A stretch of DNA of 52,223 bases from a candidate division TM6 bacterium SOIL31 (GTDB lineage: Bacteria > Babelota > Babeliae > Babelales > Vermiphilaceae): the NCBI GenBank assembly GCA_001468865.1, contig LDIY01000002.1, positions 1 through 52,223 of the forward strand, read 5' to 3'. This document shows, in pieces, positions 42,156 through 49,890 of this stretch. The position numbers and the translations under genes were made by a program. The notes under the pieces were generated by a model. The model saw nothing but the letters and a program-made list of their open reading frames with translations. It did no database searches and was not told where the DNA came from. The first letter of the stretch is position 1; each line of letters opens with the position of its first letter.

Positions 42156-43272
42156 CCAGTCCTCCACTCTGTTCCGTACCGGGTACCCATTGTCCTTCGT
42201 AGCCTTGGCGAAGTAGGATGATCCCACTTCCAACACACACATCACCATCATAAAACACCGCGTATTGCCCTGCAGCAATACCCTGATCTTGTCCGAAAAT
42301 GATAACCAGAACTTTATCATTTTCGCCATATTCAATCGTACAAGAATACCTTTGAGGACCATGACGTAATTTTACCAAAAAATTTGTTGTTTCAGAGGGC
42401 ACACCTGATAACCAATGAATTTTTTCAACGAAAAAAGAATTTCTTTGTTTTTCAGCATCATAGTAATTACGAGAAATATAAATGATATTTTTATCACAAT
42501 CTTTTGCAACCACATACCAAGGTCCCCCACCAAGACCAAGTCCTTGGCGCTGACCGATCGTATAAAACCAGAAACCGTCATGGTTACCCATGATTTTGCC
42601 CGTTTCACTTTCAATCATCAATCCTTGTTGGGTACCTAAATGATGCTTTATAAAATCGGAAAATTTGAACTTACCTAAAAAGCAGATTCCTTGGCTATCC
42701 TTGCGATCTTTATTTGGCAAATTAAACTGGTGTGCCAATTCTCGCAATTCAGTTTTTTGCAGATGCCCTATCGGGAACATCACTCGCTTCAACTGATTTT
42801 GGCTCAAATGAGAAAGAAAATATGTTTGGTCTTTGATCAGGTCCGGCGACTGAAACAATTCAACCTTGCCATCTTTTTCGCGCACTTGCGCATAATGTCC
42901 TGAGGCAACTTTTTCAAAGCTTGGGTCAATTTTATCTAAAAAAAGTCCAAACTTAATACGCTGATTACATAAAATATCAGGATTTGGCGTACGTCCGGCC
43001 TTGACTTCCGCAATGGTATAAGCAACTACTTCATCTTTGTATTCTTTTTGCAAAGATACGATTTCTAGCGGAACATCAAGCTGCTCACAGACTTGTTTAA
43101 CATAGGATAGATCTTCTTCCCATGGGCAATCACCCAGGTAAGAAAGTTCGTCTTCCAACCAGATTTTAAGGTAAAAGGCAGTGACATCATGTCCTTGGTT
43201 TTTAAGCAACTGGAGAGCAACAGAACTATCCACACCCCCCGAAACAAGAACTGCGATCTTCATTTTTTTCAT
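42148..43272 (-). CDS. mnmA: tRNA 2-thiouridylase MnmA
   Basis: The 374-residue protein has the PP-loop SGGVDSS, then LCNQRIKFG (Cys102) and GICFLG (Cys197), the two catalytic cysteines. It adds sulfur to U34 of tRNA for Glu, Gln and Lys in the cytoplasm. The last 22 residues (from LLRQGYEGQW) extend past the normal C-terminal strand (VCVGSGII) and are encoded by the repeat at 42191 and its flank. It is the first gene of the mnmA-pgsA-41142 operon. ATGs at 43272 and 43263 are both possible. Confidence 0.96.
   Translation of the reverse strand: MKKMKIAVLVSGGVDSSVALQLLKNQGHDVTAFYLKIWLEDELSYLGDCPWEEDLSYVKQVCEQLDVPLEIVSLQKEYKDEVVAYTIAEVKAGRTPNPDILCNQRIKFGLFLDKIDPSFEKVASGHYAQVREKDGKVELFQSPDLIKDQTYFLSHLSQNQLKRVMFPIGHLQKTELRELAHQFNLPNKDRKDSQGICFLGKFKFSDFIKHHLGTQQGLMIESETGKIMGNHDGFWFYTIGQRQGLGLGGGPWYVVAKDCDKNIIYISRNYYDAEKQRNSFFVEKIHWLSGVPSETTNFLVKLRHGPQRYSCTIEYGENDKVLVIIFGQDQGIAAGQYAVFYDGDVCVGSGIILLRQGYEGQWVPGTEQSGGLGG
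42191..42221. repeat. Palindromic repeat at the mnmA/pgsA junction
   Basis: TCCTTCGTAGCCTTGGCGAA followed by GTAGGA forms an imperfect palindrome. It shares AGCCTTGGCGAA with 47747-47758 in the tonB-like gene. It forms part of the 3' end of mnmA and creates an artificial YFAKATKD reading in the frame of pgsA. Confidence 0.7.
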
Positions 43273-43444
43273 AATAATAGGATTTTTCCTGCCGTTTTAT
43301 AAAATATCTCATGTAACACATGCATATTTTCAGATATTCTCTCTTTTTATCGTATCATTTCTGACAAAAAATGACAGGGCATACTCTTTTGAGCACAAAA
43401 AATGGCACGATTATAGCAGGTTTTAATAAGTTCTCTTTTTAACG

Positions 43445-43504
43445 GGTGCCCGACCAGAACGATAGCCTATTTCGCATCGAAGGCCGCAGGTGTAGGTTGG
43501 GCTA
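43445..43504 (-). repeat. TAGCCC...G-rich element upstream of dipZ
   Basis: On the minus strand it begins TAGCCCAACCTACACCTGCG (43504 down) and ends near CGGGCACC, a degenerate form of the end palindrome. The first in-frame ATG of the downstream gene overlaps its end. It lies between the divergent mnmA and dipZ genes. Confidence 0.5.
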
Positions 43505-43515
43505 TGAGGATCTTT

Positions 43516-45204
43516 ATGCTTTTACTTATTATTTTTGCATTTCTTGCCGGCTTGGTTACCATCCTATCCCCCTGCATACTTTCTATAGCTCCCATTTTAC
43601 TCACTGCAGGAGCAAATCATAACTATCACAAACCACTGGGTGTTATCACTGGCATTATCATAAGTTTTTCATTTTTTACGCTCACACTCAGCGCAATCGT
43701 ACAAGCAACTGATATTTCTCCTGATATTTTTCGTTACTTAGCACTTGGTATTATTATCTTCTTTGGCTTTATCATGCTCATTCCCTCACTTGAAACTGCA
43801 TTTAGTTCCCTTGCAGGACGCATAGCACGCATTGGAAACATCGTACAAGAACATTCCAGCAAAATACAAACCAACTTTTTTAGTGGTCTTGTTTTGGGTT
43901 TTGCTCTGGGATTATTGTGGACGCCGTGCGCTGGCCCTATTTTGGCCACCATCACCGCCCTGGCAGCAACAGGTGGCATTACCCTTTCTACCGTACTCAT
44001 TACCCTTGCCTATACCACTGGTGCTGCAATACCCATGTTATTATTTTGCTTTGGCGGATCAAAAATTTTAAAATCGATAAGTTCTATTGCTCCTTATACT
44101 CACACTGTTCGTCAACTATTTGGCGTGATTGTGATTGCAAGCGCTGTTGCCATGATTTTTCACGTGGATGTGATGATTCAAGAAAAACTTGCGCACTGGT
44201 TACCATCAATTGCTCTCGAACAAAGTAAAATAGTTGAAAAGGAATTAAATATGCTCAGAAAATCCGAAGGTCTGGAATTAATGACACCAGCTCCTGAACT
44301 TGTGGGCATCACTGCCTGGCTTAATTCAGAACCGCTCACGCTTGCACAATTAAAAGGTAAAGCAGTACTTATTGATTTTTGGACATATTCCTGTATCAAT
44401 TGTATACGTACGTTACCTCACGTGAAAGAATGGTACTCCTCATATCGCGATTATGGATTTGAAGTTATTGGCGTTCATACGCCAGAATTTGCATTTGAAA
44501 AAAGCATCGCCAACGTAGAAAATGCGATTAAACGATTTGATATTGCTTACCCTGTTGCACTCGATAATGATTATCAAACATGGCGTGCATACAATAACCA
44601 TTATTGGCCCGCACATTATCTTATTGATCAAGATGGTACCATCGTAAAAAAACATTTTGGTGAAGGCAATTATGTGGAAATGGAAGATGCAATACGTGGA
44701 TTACTCAATATTCCTCCATGCAAAAAACAAGAAGTTCTGCCGTACACCACACCGTTAACACCAGAAATATATCTTGGATTTGAACGAGCTGAACGTTATC
44801 ACCCAAGCTTAACACTACAAAAAAATATTCCTGCTTCTTATCAAACTGCAGGAACTCTTGAAACAAACCAGGTTGGCTTACAAGGCGCGTGGACAATTAT
44901 GTCTGACGCAATTATCAGCAATAGCAACACAAGCGTATTAGAACTTAATTTTATGGCAAATCAGGTATATTTGGTGGCGCAATCTGACAAACCGGCAGTT
45001 CTTACGATTTTACTTGATGGAAAAACAGTACCAGGAAAATATCACACTCAAGATATGAATCAAGATGGAATAATTCTGATACATGCTGCTCGTATGTATG
45101 AAATTCTTGATTTAAAAGATGATTATGGACAACATACATTGACGCTGCAATGCCCGGAAGGAGTGAAGTTATATGTGTTTACCTTTGGGGGAAAAAATAA
45201 ATAA
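43516..45204 (+). CDS. DipZ-type CcdA-thioredoxin fusion protein
   Basis: About 562 residues. The N-terminal half is a CcdA-like membrane domain of six or so helices with SPCILSIAPIL and TPCAGPIL, containing the membrane cysteines that pass electrons from the cytoplasm. A TlpA/ResA-like thioredoxin domain follows (active site SCINC, Cys293 and Cys296), then a C-terminal beta domain. This is the arrangement of mycobacterial DipZ. It would carry reducing power to the periplasm, for example to keep thiols reduced. The ATG at 43504 lies in a repeat; GAGG lies 6 bases before the ATG at 43516, which I prefer. Confidence 0.88.
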   Translation: MLLLIIFAFLAGLVTILSPCILSIAPILLTAGANHNYHKPLGVITGIIISFSFFTLTLSAIVQATDISPDIFRYLALGIIIFFGFIMLIPSLETAFSSLAGRIARIGNIVQEHSSKIQTNFFSGLVLGFALGLLWTPCAGPILATITALAATGGITLSTVLITLAYTTGAAIPMLLFCFGGSKILKSISSIAPYTHTVRQLFGVIVIASAVAMIFHVDVMIQEKLAHWLPSIALEQSKIVEKELNMLRKSEGLELMTPAPELVGITAWLNSEPLTLAQLKGKAVLIDFWTYSCINCIRTLPHVKEWYSSYRDYGFEVIGVHTPEFAFEKSIANVENAIKRFDIAYPVALDNDYQTWRAYNNHYWPAHYLIDQDGTIVKKHFGEGNYVEMEDAIRGLLNIPPCKKQEVLPYTTPLTPEIYLGFERAERYHPSLTLQKNIPASYQTAGTLETNQVGLQGAWTIMSDAIISNSNTSVLELNFMANQVYLVAQSDKPAVLTILLDGKTVPGKYHTQDMNQDGIILIHAARMYEILDLKDDYGQHTLTLQCPEGVKLYVFTFGGKNK

Positions 45205-45224
45205 TTTAAGAAAACCCAACTCAT

Positions 45225-45734
45225 TTATCGCGAGGCCTTATAAACATTTTGAAACTCTTTAATACGAACCGATGCAAATCCACGATGTGGCGCATGAGCA
45301 ACATAGACTTTGGAATCAGCAATATCATCTTGCCATCCAAATGAAACATCAGAAGACCCAATAAACCAACTATAGTTTGCTTTACCTATAAAACAGACAA
45401 CTTTTGGTTTATATTTTGTAATAGCGCTGAGAATGCGTTTTTGTCCTGATGCTATTTCTGCCTTATTCATTTCTGCAATGGTCCGCGAAGGACTATTAAC
45501 TAAATTGATAAGGCCAAATTTATATTTATCTTTCAATACATTTTCATATAAATATTTAAGCTTTTCATCATCTTTTAAAATCTCGCGCGGTTCTGATAAA
45601 AGACCTGCATCACTGAGCAAATACCAAAACATTTTATTATTCGAAAAAGGAACACCGCGCCGATATGAGCCGGGATGCGGATTGATACCGATAAAAAGAA
45701 TTTTTAAATGATAACCGATTTGATCTTTGATCAT
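45225..45734 (-). CDS. Mug/TDG-type uracil-DNA glycosylase family protein
   Basis: The 169-residue product starts MIKDQIGYHLKILFIGINP, matching the usual Mug start. FIGINPHPGSYRRGVPFSN contains the family motif GINPG (here GINPH), and FWYLLSDAGLL and VVCFIGKANY are also family-like. Mug removes uracil or thymine mispaired with guanine. The Gly-to-His change directly after GINP is within a motif that contacts the base, so activity may be changed. The upstream ATG at 45791 is inside the cupin gene; the start at 45734 leaves a four-base gap. Confidence 0.8.
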   Translation of the reverse strand: MIKDQIGYHLKILFIGINPHPGSYRRGVPFSNNKMFWYLLSDAGLLSEPREILKDDEKLKYLYENVLKDKYKFGLINLVNSPSRTIAEMNKAEIASGQKRILSAITKYKPKVVCFIGKANYSWFIGSSDVSFGWQDDIADSKVYVAHAPHRGFASVRIKEFQNVYKASR

Positions 45735-45738
45735 AGTT

Positions 45739-46101
45739 TTAACGTGGTCTTTTTTCTTGTATGGTTCCGGGCTTATCTTCTGCAGGTGCATAAATAGTAC
45801 ATATTTTCATTGGTCTTTCGCCCGTGTTTTTAAAATTATGCTCAACGCCTGATGGGACAAAAATCATATGATAAGGAAATACTTCAGACTTGATATCATT
45901 AAGAATTGCTACTCCTTGACCATCTACAAAGAAAAGTATTTGATCTACACGGTGCATTTCTTTTCCAATTTCTTGGCCCGGGGCGACGCTCATGAGCACG
46001 ATTTGACTGTGATTTCCCGTGAAAATTTCTTTTCTAAAAAATGTATTGGCCAATGTTAATTCAACAATGTTTTCATTAAAAAAAAATTGTGGAGCTTTCA
46101 T
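45739..46101 (-). CDS. Small cupin-domain protein
   Basis: The 120-residue protein forms one cupin barrel with motif 1 (PGQEIGKEMHRVDQILFFVDG) and motif 2 (VPSGVEHNFKNTGERPMKI). His and Glu residues that could bind a metal are partly present (Glu and His in KEMH, His in GVEHN). Family members are diverse, so the reaction is unknown. It is followed closely by the Mug-type glycosylase gene. Confidence 0.8.
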   Translation of the reverse strand: MKAPQFFFNENIVELTLANTFFRKEIFTGNHSQIVLMSVAPGQEIGKEMHRVDQILFFVDGQGVAILNDIKSEVFPYHMIFVPSGVEHNFKNTGERPMKICTIYAPAEDKPGTIQEKRPR

Positions 46102-46298
46102 AGAATTCCTAACATATGGTAACGCCTTCTATAACTTTTGTTTTTTTACACTAAATTGAAAACACTTAAAATAGCAACAAATCATATCGAACGGTTCTCC
46201 AAGGCTACAATCTATTTTCCAAAAATAATAACTTTTGGTAAGCTGCAAGCGCACACAAAAAGCATCTCTCATAAGCACTGAAATCAAGGACTATATTT

Positions 46299-46979
46299 AT
46301 GAATATTTTTTCCGGAAATTCACTCTGGCAACTCATTACCCAATCTGATGCAGTCACCAAAATGGTATTACTCACCCTGCTTTGTATGTCCATCGCGTGT
46401 TGGGCAATTTTTATTGGTAAACTGGCGTTGCTCTACGTCAAAGAACGGCAATTTAAAGAAATCAATAAACGAGCACAAAAAGCAAAAACTGTTGCTGATC
46501 TAGTTGATCTTGCAGCACATTCAAATACTACTGCTCCTGGTTATTTTATCACCAAAAATTTTTCATTTCTGAAAGAGTTACTCAATGGCTCATTACACAA
46601 TAAAATGAATTCTTTCGATTTTGAATTATATGAAAGAAACAGCGATAACACGGTCGAAGCAATTTTGCTCCACAATGAAGAATATTTATCAATTTTATCC
46701 TCATGCGCTGCAGTTGGCCCACTACTTGGACTGTTTGGGACCATCTGGGGATTAATTCATTCTTTTATGCGTATTAGCGAATCACAAATCGCAGACATTG
46801 CAACCATTGCACCGGGAATTGCAGAAGCACTCATCACTACCATCGCCGGACTTGTTGTTGCTATTCCTGCACTTGTTATGTTCAATTATTTGCATGCAAA
46901 AGCACGTAACACCGAACACTATCTTCTGACACTTGCAGATCGCATGACGTTTATCCTCCAACAATTGCGTGAAAGGTAA
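46299..46979 (+). CDS. TolQ/ExbB-type proton channel protein
   Basis: The 226-residue inner-membrane protein has three membrane segments: one near the N terminus (MVLLTLLCMSIACWAIFIG) and two in the conserved C-terminal part with AAVGPLLGLFGTIWGLIHSF and PGIAEALITTIAGLVVAIPA. With the next gene it forms the proton-driven motor. The neighbourhood (tonB-like and tolB) points to a Tol system, though ExbB cannot be excluded. AAGGA lies 8 bases before the ATG. It opens a plus-strand operon of at least four genes. Confidence 0.92.
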   Translation: MNIFSGNSLWQLITQSDAVTKMVLLTLLCMSIACWAIFIGKLALLYVKERQFKEINKRAQKAKTVADLVDLAAHSNTTAPGYFITKNFSFLKELLNGSLHNKMNSFDFELYERNSDNTVEAILLHNEEYLSILSSCAAVGPLLGLFGTIWGLIHSFMRISESQIADIATIAPGIAEALITTIAGLVVAIPALVMFNYLHAKARNTEHYLLTLADRMTFILQQLRER

Positions 46980-46984
46980 TCACT

Positions 46985-47428
46985 ATGCGCCGCAACAACA
47001 GACGATTACGCAAAAAAAGAGCTGCACTGCACGATCTTTCAATGACATCACTCATTGATACCGCGCTCACCCTACTCATGGTGTTCATGATTGCAACTCC
47101 TGCAATACACAATGCCATTAAAGTAACGCTTCCTAAAGGAAACTCACAAGAAACTTCATCTCAAAAACCTGATGAACTGATCGTTTTTATTGATAAAAAC
47201 GGTGATTTTTATGTAAATAAAGTAAAAGTTGCAAAAACAGATCTTATCCCTGAAATAAAAAAAATTATCGGTAATGATCTTGAAAGAACAGTTTATGTAA
47301 AGGCAGATACGGTCATATCATATGGCACCGTGATTGAATTGGTTGATGATATTAAATTTGTTGGTGGTATAAAATATGTGGCTCTTGCAACACAAAAACA
47401 TGCACAAGCAAAATCTTCTGTGGCTTAA
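46985..47428 (+). CDS. TolR/ExbD-type protein
   Basis: The 147-residue protein has a basic cytoplasmic start, one membrane helix with the essential aspartate (SLIDTALTLLMVFMIATPA), and a periplasmic domain (VIFIDKNGDFYVNKVK type, YVKADTVISYGTVIELVD). It works with the TolQ/ExbB-like protein to transduce the proton motive force. AAAGG lies just upstream in the end of the previous gene. Its last 29 bases overlap the tonB-like gene. Confidence 0.92.
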   Translation: MRRNNRRLRKKRAALHDLSMTSLIDTALTLLMVFMIATPAIHNAIKVTLPKGNSQETSSQKPDELIVFIDKNGDFYVNKVKVAKTDLIPEIKKIIGNDLERTVYVKADTVISYGTVIELVDDIKFVGGIKYVALATQKHAQAKSSVA

Positions 47429-48326
47429 AATTTGGGGCCTCTGCATTTTTTTTCACTTCATCATCTTGTTTTGGGTGTTTTGCGTATATCGTGAGAATAA
47501 ATATATGCAGACAATTTCCGTGAATAAAAACATGGATTACTCTGCACTTATTCTGTTTTTACCACATGGAATTCCATGTGCAAAAACAGAGACAAGATCG
47601 ATATCACAAAAAATTTCGGCTCCTGCGGTAACTAAAAAATCTGTGCAACCAAAACAATCTACTACGATTGCAGCGAGACCCCAGCCAAAGAAATCGACTA
47701 CGATTGCAACTCCACCAAAAAACAAGTCGACAGACTTGTCCGCCATAGCCTTGGCGAAGGTGGAACAAGAACCGGTAAAATCTACAAAGCCCGTGGAAAA
47801 AGTTGTTACAGCTATTCCTAAAAAACCTGATGTTAAACCTGAAGAAAAAAAAATAGATGAACCCAAAAAGGCAGAACCTATCGCAGAACCTAAAAAAGAA
47901 GAAATCGCTGTTAAAAAAATAGAGGCTGTGGCGTCAACACCTTCTCCTCTTGCAAAAGCACTAGATATCCAAAGCAATGTGGTACCCGCCAAGGAAATAA
48001 AAGCTTTACTACACATGGCTCCTACCATTGATATTCCCGCTAATGCGCAAATCTCCAATAATTATCGTGAAGTAGAAGCATTGCGCCGCCACGCGCAGTT
48101 GCAAAAAGAGTTAGTACAAAAGTGGCATCCGCCAATTGGCGTTTCTCCCGATTGTAGTTGTGATATATCTTTTTTTGTGAACAATAAAGGAATTATTGAA
48201 GATATTAAAATGGTAAAAAGCTCGAATGTCACCATGTTTGATATTTCTGCGCGGCAAGCATTGTTTTCTATGAAGATGCCGCAGTGGACATATGGCAATC
48301 CGTTAGTAATTAGTTTTAAGCAGTAG
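47400..48326 (+). CDS. TolA/TonB-like energy-transducing protein
   Basis: From the ATG at 47400 the product is 308 residues: a short polar start, a membrane helix (LCIFFHFIILFWVFCVY), a Lys/Pro/Glu/Ala-rich periplasmic stalk (KKPDVKPEEKKIDEPKKAEP) and a C-terminal domain (ISFFVNNKGIIEDIKMVKSS and SARQALFSMKMPQW) like the TolA/TonB end domains. It should link the inner-membrane motor to the outer membrane. An alternative start is 47376. A repeat at 47736-47764 encodes SAIALAKVE inside the stalk. The stalk is short for TolA. Confidence 0.8.
   Translation: MHKQNLLWLKIWGLCIFFHFIILFWVFCVYRENKYMQTISVNKNMDYSALILFLPHGIPCAKTETRSISQKISAPAVTKKSVQPKQSTTIAARPQPKKSTTIATPPKNKSTDLSAIALAKVEQEPVKSTKPVEKVVTAIPKKPDVKPEEKKIDEPKKAEPIAEPKKEEIAVKKIEAVASTPSPLAKALDIQSNVVPAKEIKALLHMAPTIDIPANAQISNNYREVEALRRHAQLQKELVQKWHPPIGVSPDCSCDISFFVNNKGIIEDIKMVKSSNVTMFDISARQALFSMKMPQWTYGNPLVISFKQ
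47736..47764. repeat. Palindromic repeat in frame in the tonB-like gene
   Basis: TGTCCGCCATAGCCTTGGCG followed by AAGGTGGA forms an imperfect palindrome that shares its centre with the repeat at 42191. The reading frame continues through it and encodes LSAIALAKVE in the low-complexity stalk. Confidence 0.75.
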
Positions 48327-48336
48327 AGAAAAACAC

Positions 48337-49674
48337 ATGAAAAAAATATTATTTTTATTACTCACCACTTCTCTCATTCTCCCCAACACCATCAACCTCA
48401 CTGTTCAGGCCCCTGTCCGCCGAAGCCTTGCCGTGCCCTCCATAGCTTTATGCGAAGGAGAGGGCGAAGGAGGAGCGCAAGAACAAATGCCAATAACCAT
48501 CCTAGTCCTTGATAAAGAAAATAAAACGTTGAATGCAATCGCAGAAACTATCAAGCGCGATTTACAATTTACCGAACAATTCAATCCATCAATCAAAAAA
48601 TATGCTGCTGATTTCTCCAAAAAAGAACTGGGAAATACAATAAAAAATCTAGCCCAGGCAGGCACTCCTCTTGCACTATGCCTTAATGAACCATCTTTAG
48701 ATAAAATCGAATGGAAATTATATGACACCATCCAATGCTCCATGCTTGCAGGAAAAAGATATCATAAAAAAGGACCTGTTATTCGGGGATGGGCACATGC
48801 AATTGCTGATAATACCTGGAAAATATTAACCGGCAATGATGGTTTTTTCTCTTCGCGATTGGCCTACTGCAAAGATTCAAAAGATGCCGAAGGCCGCACC
48901 ATTCGCAAACTATATGTGGCAGATTTTGATGGAAGCCATGAAGAATTGGTGGTGAATCCAGAAAATATTATTGTTGCGCCGCGCTGGGATGCTCACCAAC
49001 CACGCCTAACCTATTCTGAATACACAGATACCAATGTACGTCTCATGGCAACTTCGCTCAAGCCACCGCACAAACCAAAAAACATTTCTCATTTTGATGA
49101 AGGCATTGAAATGCTTTATTCTTCTTCTCCGAATGGAAAGGATTATATCTCTTGCGCCTCACGCGGTAATGGAAGTTCACAAATCTATTTGTGTAAAAAT
49201 AATAAACCTCAACGCTGTACCAAAAACAGTGGCAATAATGTTTCGCCCGTATTTTTGGATGAAAATCGCATTTGTTTTTGTTCAGACTTTCAAACAGGAA
49301 ACCCGCAGCTTTATATTGGCAATTTAGAAACTGGTCACTTGCAACGTATCACCAAAGGTGGTTATTGCACATCTCCCACCTATTGCCCCAAAACAAACAC
49401 CATTGCATACCACAAAATGATACACGGAACTATGCAAATTATGCTCTATAATTGCACAAGCAAAACCCACACACCCTTGACCGCCAACAAAGGCAACAAA
49501 CACGAAGCGAGCTTTTCTCCCGATGGCACTTATCTACTTTATAGCCACGAGCAAGACTATGATAAAAGCGGCTTGATCATGCACAATCTCTTAACCCATA
49601 CCACAAAATACTTGGGTGATGGGTGCTATCCCCAGTGGTCGCCATGCTATAAGAAATTTCCTGTAATAACATAA
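48337..49674 (+). CDS. tolB: TolB-like periplasmic beta-propeller protein
   Basis: The 445-residue protein has a signal peptide (KKILFLLLTTSLILPNTI), an N-terminal TolB-like domain, and a six-bladed propeller with TolB phrases (RLAYCKDSKD, APRWDAHQPRLTYSEY, EASFSPDGTYLLYS). TolB binds Pal and links the Tol motor to outer-membrane constriction. Residues about 25-46 (VRRSLAVPSIALCEGEGEGG) are encoded by repeat DNA and lie just after the signal cleavage region, where TolB carries its TolA-binding peptide, so that contact may be changed. No pal gene follows; ftsH comes next. Confidence 0.85.
   Translation: MKKILFLLLTTSLILPNTINLTVQAPVRRSLAVPSIALCEGEGEGGAQEQMPITILVLDKENKTLNAIAETIKRDLQFTEQFNPSIKKYAADFSKKELGNTIKNLAQAGTPLALCLNEPSLDKIEWKLYDTIQCSMLAGKRYHKKGPVIRGWAHAIADNTWKILTGNDGFFSSRLAYCKDSKDAEGRTIRKLYVADFDGSHEELVVNPENIIVAPRWDAHQPRLTYSEYTDTNVRLMATSLKPPHKPKNISHFDEGIEMLYSSSPNGKDYISCASRGNGSSQIYLCKNNKPQRCTKNSGNNVSPVFLDENRICFCSDFQTGNPQLYIGNLETGHLQRITKGGYCTSPTYCPKTNTIAYHKMIHGTMQIMLYNCTSKTHTPLTANKGNKHEASFSPDGTYLLYSHEQDYDKSGLIMHNLLTHTTKYLGDGCYPQWSPCYKKFPVIT
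48412..48472. repeat. Compound palindromic repeat in frame in tolB
   Basis: Two adjacent repeat units are visible: TGTCCGCCGAAGCCTTG, related to the 47736 copy, and CCCTCCATAGCTTTATGCG followed by AAGGAGAGGGC, which forms its own palindrome. Together they code for the extra segment after the TolB signal peptide. Confidence 0.65.
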
Positions 49675-49696
49675 ATTGAAAATCGACCCATCCTTT

Positions 49697-49730
49697 ATCC
49701 CCCGCTTCGTTATTCTTCGCTGGGGTCCCC
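49697..49730 (+). repeat. TATCCC...GGGG-N-CCCC element upstream of ftsH
   Basis: It begins TATCCCCCGCTTCG, close to the TAGCCC ends of the other copies, and ends GGGGTCCCC (49722-49730). It occupies the first part of the 216-base gap between tolB and ftsH; the rest (49731-49890) shows only a possible weak promoter (TCGACA at 49795, TACAAT at 49817). Confidence 0.55.
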
Positions 49731-49890
49731 ATGTGAAGAGAAGCGTAACGTGAGGTAAAAGGGCGCGGCAAGACAAATGAATTTAGATCACAGATCGACA
49801 ACAAAAATCATTATGTTACAATAAAAGAGCAAAAAAGACCTTCTTATTGTATAAAAATGATCGTAAACCTCAAAAAGTAGATGATATTGT

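Noticed and set aside
42156-42362. N-terminal extension of pgsA containing YFAKATKD
   Set aside because: It is mnmA and repeat sequence in another frame; GTG at 42155 has a strong ribosome site.
46102-46298. Possible tRNA or small RNA in the gap before tolQ
   Set aside because: No cloverleaf, CCA end or TTCGA loop was found; the stretch is simply AT-rich.
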